Shown here one piece after another: positions 9,182 to 19,100 of a stretch of 64,000 nucleotides of DNA. The stretch spans positions 1 through 64,000 of the forward strand of contig JBCCHB010000057.1 in the NCBI GenBank assembly GCA_039028975.1, given 5' to 3'. This DNA comes from JAHBNG01 sp039028975 (GTDB taxonomy: Bacteria > Chloroflexota > Anaerolineae > Caldilineales > Caldilineaceae). The translations under genes and the position numbers were made by a program. Within the stretch, counting starts at the first letter, position 1; each line of letters begins with the position of its first letter. The notes beneath the pieces are model-generated. The model did no database searches and was not told where the DNA came from. It saw only the letters and a program-made list of their open reading frames with translations.

Positions 9182-9467
9182 AGGCTTTGAGGATAAATTG
9201 CAGAATTTCAAGCGTGAAGTAGAGTCTCCGTCCCGAAAATTTCTGCCGAAGTTGGACAATATCGCTCGAGGAGAAGCGGAGAGTTGGGCGGCTTCTGAAC
9301 CTGTACAGGGATATGTGCATAAATGGGCTAATATGGTAGGCGAAGTCACCACTGTCTTTGATGAGTGGGAGAAAGACGAAAAAAAATCTACAATACCGAT
9401 GAGCACCCTTGTCTGCAAACTCACGCCTCTATTAAAAAAATTTCACAAGAATAACTTTTTCAAATAA
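9162..9467 (+). pseudogene. Out-of-frame C-terminal part of the iSTAND protein
   Basis: This open frame overlaps the end of the preceding gene. From about 9177 it reads NRGFEDKLQNFKREV ... FLPKLDNIARGEAESW ... CKLTPLLKKF, the kind of ending expected of an iSTAND domain (a LPxLDxI...W segment, then a terminal helix). The GTG at 9162 has no ribosome site. It is best read as the displaced tail of the EAD1-iSTAND gene, reached by slippage on the A9 run or separated by a real or assembly one-base insertion. Confidence 0.7.
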
Positions 9468-9603
9468 ATTGTTGCCAACAGTTACGATTTCCATCCCTTA
9501 GACTTGGCTCCATTTGAAACCCATCGTTTGTTCTGTCTGGTAATTCAATGGAGAAAGATGGGTTTCACAGCGAACGCACTATAGATTGTAAAGAGGAGAT
9601 AAT

Positions 9604-10650
9604 ATGCCTAAATATTACACAGGCAAAGGTATCCAGTCTAAAGACCGACAGGCTGCATCTCTGCCGGTTCCTCAAACGGAAAAATTGCGCAATCCGCAAT
9701 ATTACATCGCCGATTCAGGATTAGTGGATGCCTGTAATGTTGCAATCCTTTTGGGGAAACCGATTCTGCTAACCGGTGCGCCTGGAACAGGGAAAACCCA
9801 GTTTGCCTATAGCTTAGCTTGGGAACTAGGATTGAGTGGCCCCTTCAAATTTGAAACCAAATCAACCAGTACAGCGAAAGATCTTTTTTATAGCTTTGAT
9901 GCGCTTCGCCGATTCTACGATGCACACCGTGGGTCCAACGATATCGGTGGCAATCAAGAACTAAAGAATAGTCAAACACATGTCGATGTGACATTGAGCT
10001 ATTTGACCTTTAATGCACTAGGCAAGGCGATCTTACTCTCTCGCTCTCGAACTGAAGATGGCATTAAAGATATTTGGCCGTCTGAATTTAAAGACAGTGG
10101 TCATCAACGTTCGGTCGTCCTGATTGATGAAGTCGATAAAGCACCTCGCGACTTCCCAAACGATATTTTAAATGAGTTAGAGCTACTCTATTTTCGTATT
10201 CCCGAGCTTGGCAATCGCGAGGTGAAAGCGAATGCAGAGTTCCCCCCCATTGTCATCTGTACCAGCAATTCTGAAAAAGATCTACCGGATGCATTCTTAC
10301 GTCGATGCCTCTACTATCATATACCCTTTCCAGAGAGAGAGCGGTTAACGCAGATAATTAGTAATCGGATTGGGATTCACATTCGTGAAGATAATTCCTT
10401 TGCCAAAGCACTTGATTTCTTTTACCGTTTGCGCAATCCTAGTCTTGGGTTAAGAAAGCCACCGTCAACTGCCGAATTATTAGATTGGCTTATGGCTTTG
10501 CAGGGATTGAGCAATGATGAAGCGAATCCCTTGAATGAGCCAAAGATTGTTCTTCGGACGCTTTGCAATCTGGTGAAAAACCAAGAAGACCAACGACGGG
10601 CAAAAGAAGAAGCTAAGGCATGGCTCAACCAATGGAGCAGCAAACCATAA
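9604..10650 (+). CDS. MoxR-family AAA+ ATPase of the conflict operon
   Basis: 348 residues. Walker A is GAPGTGKT (58-65) and Walker B is VVLIDEVDKA (171-180, with D175 and E176). These are followed by a sensor-1 strand (VICTSNSEKDLPDAFLRRC) and the MoxR-type lid. MoxR ATPases remodel partner proteins, often through a vWA-domain protein encoded next door. A strong ribosome site (GAGGAGATAAT) precedes the ATG. The end overlaps the next gene by 31 bases, indicating translational coupling. It is intact, unlike its two neighbours, and is probably the energy-consuming switch of the system. Confidence 0.88.
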   Translation: MPKYYTGKGIQSKDRQAASLPVPQTEKLRNPQYYIADSGLVDACNVAILLGKPILLTGAPGTGKTQFAYSLAWELGLSGPFKFETKSTSTAKDLFYSFDALRRFYDAHRGSNDIGGNQELKNSQTHVDVTLSYLTFNALGKAILLSRSRTEDGIKDIWPSEFKDSGHQRSVVLIDEVDKAPRDFPNDILNELELLYFRIPELGNREVKANAEFPPIVICTSNSEKDLPDAFLRRCLYYHIPFPERERLTQIISNRIGIHIREDNSFAKALDFFYRLRNPSLGLRKPPSTAELLDWLMALQGLSNDEANPLNEPKIVLRTLCNLVKNQEDQRRAKEEAKAWLNQWSSKP

Positions 10651-11882
10651 ACCCAACTACGCTTCAACTCTTTATTGAAAGTCTGCGCGAGGCTGGTTTC
10701 AATATTGGCATGCAGCAGCATATTGCGGCTCAGGATCTCCTCTTACATCTGGCCTCTACCGATCAGCTAACAGAAAATCCCAGACGATTTTCCACTTACT
10801 TCGCCCCAGTTCTATGTACAACGCCAGAGGAACAAGATGAGTTCAGCACGCGGTTTGCAGAGTGGCTCCGCTTGGCAGACTCGAGCATATCTAGTACTAC
10901 CCCAATGACCGATGAGCCTAGACCACAGAGCGGTATTCAGTCATTCTCGTGGCGCAGAATAGCTCTCTTTGGTGTAATTGCTCTTCTGATAGCGGGTTTG
11001 ATTGTTATCGAGATTCAGACCGCTTGGCTCCAAAACGTTTTAGCAGCAGATTCGGTGCAGCAATTCTTGACATCTATCTATTTGCTCTATGATTCGCCCA
11101 ATCTTGTACTGTACATAGCTGCTGTGCTGTTGGTCATCGTATTGATAAGTTGGGGTTATCTATTGTGGCAGTTGCATAATATGGCACCGTACCTATATCG
11201 GCGTCGCTCCACCGCCGAATCAGCAACTGAACAACTGCACGCAGAAAACTTTGGCAGCACACTTATCCCCGCTCTCCCTTTAACCCAAATCGTACGTAAC
11301 CTGCGCAGACGCTCTGATCTTCCTTCTGCAGATCTAGATGTTCCCGCAACCATACGCAGAACTGTTGAAGTAGGAGGGTGGCCTACACCGATTTTTAAAC
11401 CGAGACGAATTTTGCCCGAATATCTTTTCATCATTGAGCGCACTAGTGCGCAAGATCATCAGGCGCGTTATTTTGAAGTGGTTGCCCAACGATTATCTCA
11501 AAGTGATGTATTTGTGAACTATTTCTATTTTGATAGTGATCCTCGACTCTGTTTTTCGGCAGAATTCGACAGTCAACCACATCGTCTCGATGATCTGATT
11601 GGGCGTTATTCTATGCATCGCCTCGTCATCTTTGCAGATTGCCGCAAACTGCTTAGCCCAAGTACAGGTCACTTACAGCATTGGGTACCAAAACTATTCG
11701 AATGGCCAGAACGAGCGGTGGTTACGCCTGTTCAAACATCGCATTGGGGAAGTGCTGAATTAGCAGCAGCCTCTCACTTTCAGGTGCTGCCCGCATCGAT
11801 TGACGGATTTGTCGATTGGGCAACCGGATTTAATAGCGACCGTGTACAAACATATAGCGATGAGAGCGTTATAGATACATAA
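10620..11882 (+). CDS. vWA-like membrane protein of the conflict operon (frame broken at its end)
   Basis: 420 residues. An N-terminal helical domain (1-90) resembles the start of vWA partners of MoxR. Two membrane segments lie at about 113-132 and 162-184. From about residue 265 there is a degenerate von Willebrand A-like domain: PEYLFIIERTSAQDHQARYF, then VNYFYFDSDPRLCF, then FADCRKLLSP and WPERAVVTPV. The frame ends at TAA 11880. The next frame, open from 11864, reads RYRYISRERGTDLLPLI and joins the following gene, so these two were probably one protein of about 923 residues. A duplicated AG in GAGAG (11862-11866) would explain the shift. Expected to couple to the MoxR ATPase at the membrane. 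Confidence 0.7.
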   Translation: MAQPMEQQTINPTTLQLFIESLREAGFNIGMQQHIAAQDLLLHLASTDQLTENPRRFSTYFAPVLCTTPEEQDEFSTRFAEWLRLADSSISSTTPMTDEPRPQSGIQSFSWRRIALFGVIALLIAGLIVIEIQTAWLQNVLAADSVQQFLTSIYLLYDSPNLVLYIAAVLLVIVLISWGYLLWQLHNMAPYLYRRRSTAESATEQLHAENFGSTLIPALPLTQIVRNLRRRSDLPSADLDVPATIRRTVEVGGWPTPIFKPRRILPEYLFIIERTSAQDHQARYFEVVAQRLSQSDVFVNYFYFDSDPRLCFSAEFDSQPHRLDDLIGRYSMHRLVIFADCRKLLSPSTGHLQHWVPKLFEWPERAVVTPVQTSHWGSAELAAASHFQVLPASIDGFVDWATGFNSDRVQTYSDESVIDT

Positions 11883-11923
11883 GCCGTGAGCGCGGCACAG
11901 ATTTACTACCGCTGATTGTCCAC

Positions 11924-13393
11924 GTGAGGCCATTACTGTTACTGGGGCAGTTTGCATTAGATGGAGATGAGACAGAAGAGCTCATGGAAGGGCTAAAAAA
12001 ATATCTAGGCCCCGCTGGCTATTACTGGCTAGGCGCTTGTGCTGTCTATCCATCTCTCCAGTGGAATTTCACTCTTTCTCTAGGGTATCTATTGAATGAA
12101 GCAGAGCAAGAGACGCGACTTGACTCAACGTCGCTAATCAGACTGTTTAGATTGCCTTGGTTTCGATATGCCTTTATGCCAGACTGGTTACGGATTCATT
12201 TGATTTCAGGATTAAGCTCGGAGCAAGAGCAAAAGATCCGCGCAGCTATTCAAGAAATCCTATTAACAGCCATTAAGAATCCATCGTCAGACTTTGTGAT
12301 TGAATTCGCCAGAGATTATCGCAATACGTTGGCTTCTTTATGGGGGATACTACGACAAATGGTACGAATCAAGAGAGATCATCAAAGTCTGATTGAGGAC
12401 AAGATTTTTCTTGATTACATGTTAGGTAGGCCACTTTCCCTAGCTGTTCGGCTACCGCAAGAGCTTATCAGTGTCATTCGTCGCATTTCGAGAAGGCCAG
12501 TTATAGCGTCTATATCTGCTCTTTTTCTTAGGCAGAAGGCAACATCAACCGATTCGAATGCAGATGTTCGGTCCCATCAAAATCAATCGGTCTATCAAAA
12601 TGCATTGGTATACGGCACGCTAGCTGGGGAGGTATATGAGGATCTTGCAGAAATTCGGTTTAGTGGATTTCCAGATAGTGAAGTTCATCTCTTTAGTAGT
12701 CCTACGACAGATACTCAGGCAGCGGCTATTTTTACAAGTGATGATTCATTAGCATTCATATTTAGGGGAACAGAATCGTCCGATCATTGGAAAACAAGTA
12801 TCAACTTCAGTCGGGAAATCTTTGAGTTCGATCTGGTTGAATCGACCAACCCAAGCCAACCTGAAAACGACGACTCAGAATCAATCAACGACCAGGTGCA
12901 ACATAGAAACGAGCGAGCTACGATAGGTCAAGGTCGAAGAGACCGTACTCACGATGCACTAATTCAAGCGGGTTTCATGGAAGCTTATCTCTCAATTCGC
13001 GAGGAACTTCACCGCTTTGTGAACGAGAAGAACGTAGGGCGGCTTGTCATGACGGGCCACAGTCTCGGGGGCGCTTTGGCGACCATTTGCGCCGTTGATT
13101 TCGCTCTTGTTTATAATGATCGCTATCAAAATGCTCTCTATACCTTCGGTTCACCTAGAGTGGGTAATGATCGATTCCGATCTCTCGCTAATGAACGTAT
13201 TCAAGAAAGTTACCGCTTTGTTAACGGAATAGATATTATACCCGGCTTACCAAGATGGTGGAATGGTTATCGCCATATAGGTTCTCTCTATCGAATTGGG
13301 CGGCGGTTTACTTGGCGGATCTTTTCTGCTAGAGTAACAGACCATTTAATCTCCAATTACTTAGACTCGCTACGAGCGCTGGCTAAATCATAA
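11924..13393 (+). CDS. Conflict-system middle domain fused to a class 3 lipase effector
   Basis: 489 residues from a GTG that lacks a ribosome site; the homologous frame runs upstream to 11864. Residues 1-110 (YLGPAGYYWLGACAVYP ... LPWFRYAFMPDWLR) match the helical module that in related systems directly follows the vWA-like domain. Residues about 220-470 are an alpha/beta-hydrolase of the class 3 lipase type: FRGTES oxyanion region (280-285), nucleophile elbow GHSLGG (S380), D437 in NGIDIIP and H451 in YRHIG. The triad is complete, so it is probably active on acylglycerols or phospholipids. In systems of this layout I recall other domains in this position. Membrane attack by the lipase once the ATPase is triggered is inference. 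Confidence 0.8.
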   Translation: MRPLLLLGQFALDGDETEELMEGLKKYLGPAGYYWLGACAVYPSLQWNFTLSLGYLLNEAEQETRLDSTSLIRLFRLPWFRYAFMPDWLRIHLISGLSSEQEQKIRAAIQEILLTAIKNPSSDFVIEFARDYRNTLASLWGILRQMVRIKRDHQSLIEDKIFLDYMLGRPLSLAVRLPQELISVIRRISRRPVIASISALFLRQKATSTDSNADVRSHQNQSVYQNALVYGTLAGEVYEDLAEIRFSGFPDSEVHLFSSPTTDTQAAAIFTSDDSLAFIFRGTESSDHWKTSINFSREIFEFDLVESTNPSQPENDDSESINDQVQHRNERATIGQGRRDRTHDALIQAGFMEAYLSIREELHRFVNEKNVGRLVMTGHSLGGALATICAVDFALVYNDRYQNALYTFGSPRVGNDRFRSLANERIQESYRFVNGIDIIPGLPRWWNGYRHIGSLYRIGRRFTWRIFSARVTDHLISNYLDSLRALAKS

Positions 13394-13577
13394 TGCAAGC
13401 AAAATGTTGACCACTAATGGTTGTGAAATTAGCAGATTTTTGGACACGCATTACAGTATAAGAGGTTCTATCGAAAGCAATTTCAGCGCATTTGTTTTTG
13501 CTCGGCTGGTCGCTAGCTTAATCCTCAACACCTATTCTTTATATGGCTCAGCCTCAAAGTTTTTCGAGCAAAGATAT

Positions 13578-14738
13578 CTAGCTCTTACGGGCCACCTCCG
13601 AAATTGCCGAAATCAACATATCAATATCCTCCGGTCCGTTATACCCCTGCACCGAAATCCGTACAAACGTATGCCCATTCCACTCAACAATCGGCACAAT
13701 GATCTTATGCTCCTCCCAGAAATGCCTGTAGTCGCTGGCCTTACCTGGAATGGGGATCGAGCGCAGTTGGGAGAACATGGAATCGGGGCTGATGGGCGGC
13801 AGATCGGAGAGTTCGAGAATCCGGCCCTGGGCTTCTTGTAGCAGGGATTTACAAGCTGCTCGTACTTCTTGCCAGTTATTCTTTTCTTGGAACTCAATGG
13901 CAGCGGGAACGCTTAGATAAGAAGACGGGTCGTCTGTACCCGTAGCGGAGAAGTAATCGAGGAACTGGGAGCGTTCGGAGTTGGGGCGATTCCAGCCGTG
14001 GCTCACCGAGAGCGGCTCTAATGCGTCCTGCCGTTCTGGACGGGCATAGAGGAAAGCGGCCCCCTTTGGCGAGCTCATCCATTTGTGCGAATTGCCCGCG
14101 TAGTAATCTGCACCGATGGCTTCCATATCTAAATCAATCTGACCAGGGGCGTGTGCGCCGTCAATAACCGTGATAATACCGGCCTCTCTGGCTCGTTTGC
14201 AGACTTCTTCTATGGGAAAAATGAGGGCTGTAGGTGAGGTAATGTGGCTGATGGCGATGACTTTAGTTCTATCAGTAACGCCAGACCAGAGATACTCTAC
14301 AACGTCATGTGGGTCTTCAATGGGAAGCGGAATCGGTTGTTTGATGTAAACGGCTCCTTGGCGGTCACAGTTGAATTGCCAAGCGTTGTTGGTTGCGCCA
14401 TATTCGTGGTCAGTGGTTAGCACCTCATCACCCGGATTCAGCTTGAGGGAGCGGGCAACAATGTTGATACCGAAAGTGACATTCTTTACGTAGACAATGT
14501 TGTCGGCTTCGGTGCCGATGAATGGGGCCAGTTTGGCACGGGCTTCGTTCAGCAAACCTGGAAGTCGCATCCCGATAAATTCAACGGGGTTTCGTTCCAG
14601 CTCTCGCTGCCAATTTTGGAAGACGTCAAAGACTGGCTTGGGGCAAGCGCCATAGCTGCCGTGATTTAGGAAGGTGATTTCTGGGTCAAGCTGGAACTGA
14701 GAGGCAATTTCAGGTAAGGGAAGTTGAAGTGTTGACAT
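13578..14738 (-). CDS. Class V PLP aminotransferase (isopenicillin-N-epimerase-like)
   Basis: 386 residues, full length for the class V fold. FLNHGSYGACPKPVF opens the domain. DGAHAPG (193-199) supplies the Asp and His that hold pyridoxal phosphate, and K219 in GNSHKW is the Schiff-base lysine. The family includes isopenicillin N epimerase, cysteine desulfurases and kynureninase relatives. The GSYG start and HAPGQIDLDM segment favour the epimerase-like branch, whose real substrates are mostly unknown. It converges on the lipase gene; an aminotransferase of another class follows upstream on the same strand. Confidence 0.85.
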   Translation of the reverse strand: MSTLQLPLPEIASQFQLDPEITFLNHGSYGACPKPVFDVFQNWQRELERNPVEFIGMRLPGLLNEARAKLAPFIGTEADNIVYVKNVTFGINIVARSLKLNPGDEVLTTDHEYGATNNAWQFNCDRQGAVYIKQPIPLPIEDPHDVVEYLWSGVTDRTKVIAISHITSPTALIFPIEEVCKRAREAGIITVIDGAHAPGQIDLDMEAIGADYYAGNSHKWMSSPKGAAFLYARPERQDALEPLSVSHGWNRPNSERSQFLDYFSATGTDDPSSYLSVPAAIEFQEKNNWQEVRAACKSLLQEAQGRILELSDLPPISPDSMFSQLRSIPIPGKASDYRHFWEEHKIIVPIVEWNGHTFVRISVQGYNGPEDIDMLISAISEVARKS

Positions 14739-14840
14739 GTCTTGCTTTCATTTGTTTTGTGGAGATTCGGAAACCTAAAAGAGCGTATCACAAGTGTATT
14801 CACCCTACCAAGGGTCAATCTTGCTCATTATGTAGGGACA

Positions 14841-14946
14841 ATATAGATGCCCAGAAAAAGCTTGTTCCCGTGAAGACGGGAATGCCCTCTCTTTTCGGAA
14901 CATCTCAGAATGGATGGGGCAAGAGTCGGGACAAGACTTTTCTGGC
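14841..14946. repeat. Family C palindromic repeat, copy 2
   Basis: Begins ATAGATGCCCAGAAAAAGC and ends GGGACAAGACTTTTCTGGC. The left half carries a small CCCGTGAAGACGGG hairpin that is also present, in the opposite orientation, in the copy at 58071-58185. It lies in the 260-base gap between the two aminotransferase genes. Confidence 0.82.
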
Positions 14947-14998
14947 GGACAAGATCGTGGCAGATGATCTCGTGATTGCTCGAGAGGATAAAGAGCGG

Positions 14999-16120
14999 CT
15001 ACATTGAATCCAACAGGCGGGCTAACCGAGTCAATCCCATCTCTAATTGCACTCCTTCACCACCCCCAACGCCCAATCGAATATGCTGAGGACAGCCGTA
15101 TGCGCTCCCAGGGATGGCAAAGGTACGATAGGGTGGGTCGAGCAGGCGTTGAGCAAGTATTTCGCCGTCTATGGGAAGATGTAACCGACAGAGACCAATC
15201 AATCCAGCAGGTGGCCGGTGCCAGGAGAGTTCTGGTCGGCTGGTGATGAAGTTGTCGAGGAGTCGCAGGTTGTGTGTACCCTCCTGGCGGGCTTGGGCAA
15301 TGGCCGATTCATAGCGCTCTTTGCGTAGGGCAATTTCGGCAATCATTTCGCCCATGACGTTCATGATTTCGCTGCTGTTTTCGCGCAAGATCACCGCTTC
15401 TCGCACCACCTGAGGATCGCGACAGATCAGCCAGCCGATTCGCAGCCCCTGCAATCCTAACGCCTTGGAGACACTGCCCGTGCTGATGCCCCGATCATAT
15501 AGCCCAGCCACCGATGGCACCCTTTCGCCCTGCCACTCCAAACCAGCATAGACCTCGTCAACCAGTAGATAGGTTCCAAATTGCTGAGCCAATCGAATCA
15601 CCTCTTTTAGCTCTGCCTGTTCCATGGTTTGGCCGGTTGGGTTGTTGGGGTTGCAGAGAAAGATGAGGCGGGTTTGAGGCGTCAGTAACGCTTCAAGTTC
15701 GGCTATGTCAAAGCGCCACCCACTCTCCTCGTAGCGCGGCAGAACCTTGATATTGGCACCAATGGCTTCGCCCAATACAAAGGGCTGGGGCCAGCCCGGA
15801 GACTCGACAATGATCTCGTCTCCCGGCTGCACAAGTTGGGTTATGGCCAGAAAGTTGGCCTCAGCTGTGCCTGCCGTAATCAATACATGGTCAGCGTTAC
15901 AGCGCTTAGAGAGGTTGGCTCGCTCGATCACGTGTTCACGCAAAGCCGTCAAGCCCTGGAAGGATTGATTAGACCAATCCAGTGGGGTATTGGGGTCTAG
16001 ATCAGCTAGGAAATCACCCAGGGTTGGCGAAGTCGACAGGGAGAAGCCGAGAACAGCCTCAGGCTGAACTGACGTGGTCTCGAGCAGATATTCAAAGAGT
16101 TTGTGAATTTTGACTTTCAT
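14999..16120 (-). CDS. Class I/II PLP aminotransferase
   Basis: 373 residues with the fold type I aminotransferase landmarks: CNPNNPTG (156-163), DEVYAG (188-193) and the lysine loop GSVSKALGLQGLRIGW with K219. N- and C-terminal arms are of normal length. Substrate specificity cannot be read from the sequence; relatives include aspartate/aromatic aminotransferases and capreomycidine-synthase-like enzymes. It lies upstream of the class V enzyme on the same strand, with a family C repeat between them. Confidence 0.85.
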   Translation of the reverse strand: MKVKIHKLFEYLLETTSVQPEAVLGFSLSTSPTLGDFLADLDPNTPLDWSNQSFQGLTALREHVIERANLSKRCNADHVLITAGTAEANFLAITQLVQPGDEIIVESPGWPQPFVLGEAIGANIKVLPRYEESGWRFDIAELEALLTPQTRLIFLCNPNNPTGQTMEQAELKEVIRLAQQFGTYLLVDEVYAGLEWQGERVPSVAGLYDRGISTGSVSKALGLQGLRIGWLICRDPQVVREAVILRENSSEIMNVMGEMIAEIALRKERYESAIAQARQEGTHNLRLLDNFITSRPELSWHRPPAGLIGLCRLHLPIDGEILAQRLLDPPYRTFAIPGSAYGCPQHIRLGVGGGEGVQLEMGLTRLARLLDSM

Positions 16121-16176
16121 GGCTTTTCAAGACCGTAACTACTCAGGACCAACCAAATGGTACACCCGCATCGACA

Positions 16177-19100
16177 CTACTCCTGTACCACTGGAAGGAA
16201 GATCCTCGTATCATCCCCATCATCGTTTGGCTGTACAGTGATGGTTACGCTTGCCTGGGCCTCTACCTGACCATCAAAGACCGTGTAAGTAAAGCTATCC
16301 GTTCCGCTAAAGCCCATTCTAGGCGTGTAGAGTAGCTGCTGACCATCGATGGTTACCGTTCCATTGGCTGGTTGGGTCACCGCACTGATGCTTAAGCTAT
16401 CACCGTCGGCATCGCTATCGTTGGATAAAACGTTTAAGGTGTTGTCTGCGCTATCGAAATCTACATCAAAGGCATCGTTGATGGCTGCAGGACCTCGATT
16501 GGGCTGGCTAGCCACAGTGATGGTTACGCTTGCCTGGGCCTCTACCTGGCCATCAAAGACCGTGTAAGTAAAGCTATCTGTTCCGCTAAAGCCCATTCTA
16601 GGTGTGTAGAGTAGCTGCTGACCATCGATGGTTACGGTTCCATTGGCTGGCTGGGTCACCGCACTGATGCTTAAGCTATCACCGTCGGCATCGCTATCGT
16701 TGGATAAAACGTTTAAGGTGTTGTCTGTGCTATCGAAATCTACATCAAAGGCATCGTTGATGGCTGCAGGACCTCGATTGGGCTGGCTAGCCACAGTGAT
16801 GGTTACGCTTGCCTGGGCCTCTACCTGACCATCAAAGACCGTGTAAGTAAAGCTATCCGTTCCGCTAAAGCCCGTTTTGGGCGTGTAGAGTAGCTGCTGG
16901 CCATCGATGGTTACCGTTCCATTGGCTGGCTGGGTCACCGCACTGATGCTTAAGCTATCCCCGTCGGCATCGCTATCGTTGGATAAAACGTTTAAGGTGT
17001 TGTCTGTGCTATCGAACTCTACATCAAAGGCATCTTTGATGGCTGCAGGACCTCGATTGGGCTGGGTCACATCAATGGTGACAGTGGCGATTGCTTCACC
17101 GCCTCGCCCATCAGAAAGGGTGTAGAAAATGGTCTCTGTTCCGGTAAATCCAGCAGTCGGCGTATAGACGATGGACGTCCCGGCAATGACGGCTATCCCG
17201 TTGGTTGGCGTGCTAATGGCCGTAATTGAAAGTGCATCCCCATCTGGATCCGAGTCATTCTCAAGTACGTTGACGGTGATGGCCGTATTGATTGACGTTG
17301 TGGTCGATTCGTCGGAGGCAGTAGGATCACGATTAGGTGCTCCTACTACCTCAATTAACTCGCTGCGCAACAGGCTAATTACACCGCCAGGTTCGCCATT
17401 CTCGCTACTTAACGTTAACGTTATGCTATAGCGCCCCGCATTCATAAAAGTATGGGTCGGGTTCTGCTCAGTAGATGTGGTGCCGTCACCAAAATCCCAT
17501 AACCAGGCACTCTTCTCGCCTGTGGACAGATCCTGAAATTGAACGGTATAGGGTGGTGATTCTGGCGTTCCCGAGATGGCCTCATACCAGAAATCAACAC
17601 AAGTTGTCGTTGTCGTCTCTAGGGCGGCAATGTTGTTTACTTTGGTGATCTCATCTAGCCCACCGTCCTGATCAACAACCACGTATAAGCTGCACAGGGG
17701 ACCTGCCACTGCTGTCGCTATAGTGATGGAAGCAGTCGGGGTTAACACCTCCACGGTCTGTGTGTAGAGCCGACTAATGCTGTCAAACGTATCGCTGCGA
17801 TAGAGACCGAACGTAACTGGCGTGGACGAGCCAGCGCCCGCATTGACAATTGTTGACGTGATATAGACAGTTGGAGAATATAGGGGTGAATGGTCTATCG
17901 ATTGGGACGCGACCTGTAAGTCTGGCAAGATTTGGAGCGTAAATTGGTCGCGATTGTTGGTCTCGCTAAGATCACTTCCACCTGGCTCTACTTCGGCTAT
18001 CATAGGGTATCGTCCAGCGTCTAGTGTCGAGAGATCCAAGTAAGTGGTCACAGTAACCGATTCATCTGCATCCAGACCCGGCATGGTTGTGCTCAAGACT
18101 TCCCGGCCATTGACCTCGTCAATCTGATAAGAGAGTAGGCTGCTGGGTATACGGCTTAGGCCACGGTTGTAGATAGTTGTCACTAGATCCGCATTGGCCC
18201 CACCCCAATAGCGCACTTGGGTACCGATGATATCTAGATCGGGCCCGATAATGGCGATTCTGGCTTGGTTGTCAGACTCGTTGGACTCAATGACCACATC
18301 TGCTGAATCCACAACGGCATAGATATCATAGTCAAAGGATGGCACCGTGACGCTTGTTGTAACCACTCGGCTTGAATTACCTGGCAGCACGTCAGAGATG
18401 ACAACAGAGGCAATAAGATCATTATAGAAAGGCTCGTCTAGATAGAAGGCAACGGTTACCCCATCGACCGCTTTTTCGCCGCTGTTCCGCACTGTGGCGC
18501 TCAATATGACTGTGCTACCTAGAGGTGCATTGATTTGGGAAACAGAGAGATCAGTGTCTTGCAGCGTCAAGTTCCGGGCGAAGCTATAGACCAGCGTCAT
18601 CAGATCTGTCTGCCCCTCCTCAGGAATCGCAAAGGTAGTGCTCTCACCATTCTCGGTCAATGTCTTGTCTACAAGATCGACAGCCGTACTGGTATAGGCA
18701 ACAAAGAGCTGACCGGCTGCATCAAAGACAGGGGCAAGATACTTTTCGCTGGCCATGTTGTCGGTAATTGCTTTTGGGTTGCCCCACACGTTGTACGTTT
18801 GATCATAGTAGGCCAGATAAAGATTTCGGGGCAGACTCTGGTTAACAAAGAGTGCGGCTAGATTGCCTGTGCTATCAATCAGAGCATAAAATTCATCGAT
18901 GCCATCTAGGTCATCAGGCAAAGGGAGTACCTGCTGGCTGCTTGTTGTCATGTTGCGCAGGTATAATGTATCCCCCGCCAGCCAAAGCAGGATCGGTTCG
19001 TTGGCTGTATTGTAGAGAATCTGTGGATCTCGGTGTCCATTGGCATCATCGGTTAGCTGGGTTGGGGCAGACCAGGATGTGCCGTTCCAATTACTGGTTA

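Noticed and set aside
9162..9467. Independent small gene starting at GTG 9162
   Set aside because: No ribosome site, and its sequence is the natural continuation of the iSTAND domain; treated as a frameshifted tail.
13404..13841. 145-codon plus-strand frame after the lipase gene
   Set aside because: Overlaps the class V aminotransferase on the other strand; no motif and no ribosome site.
16349..17125. Three similar plus-strand frames of 66-72 codons
   Set aside because: They are the antisense shadow of the three tandem repeats in the giant secreted protein.
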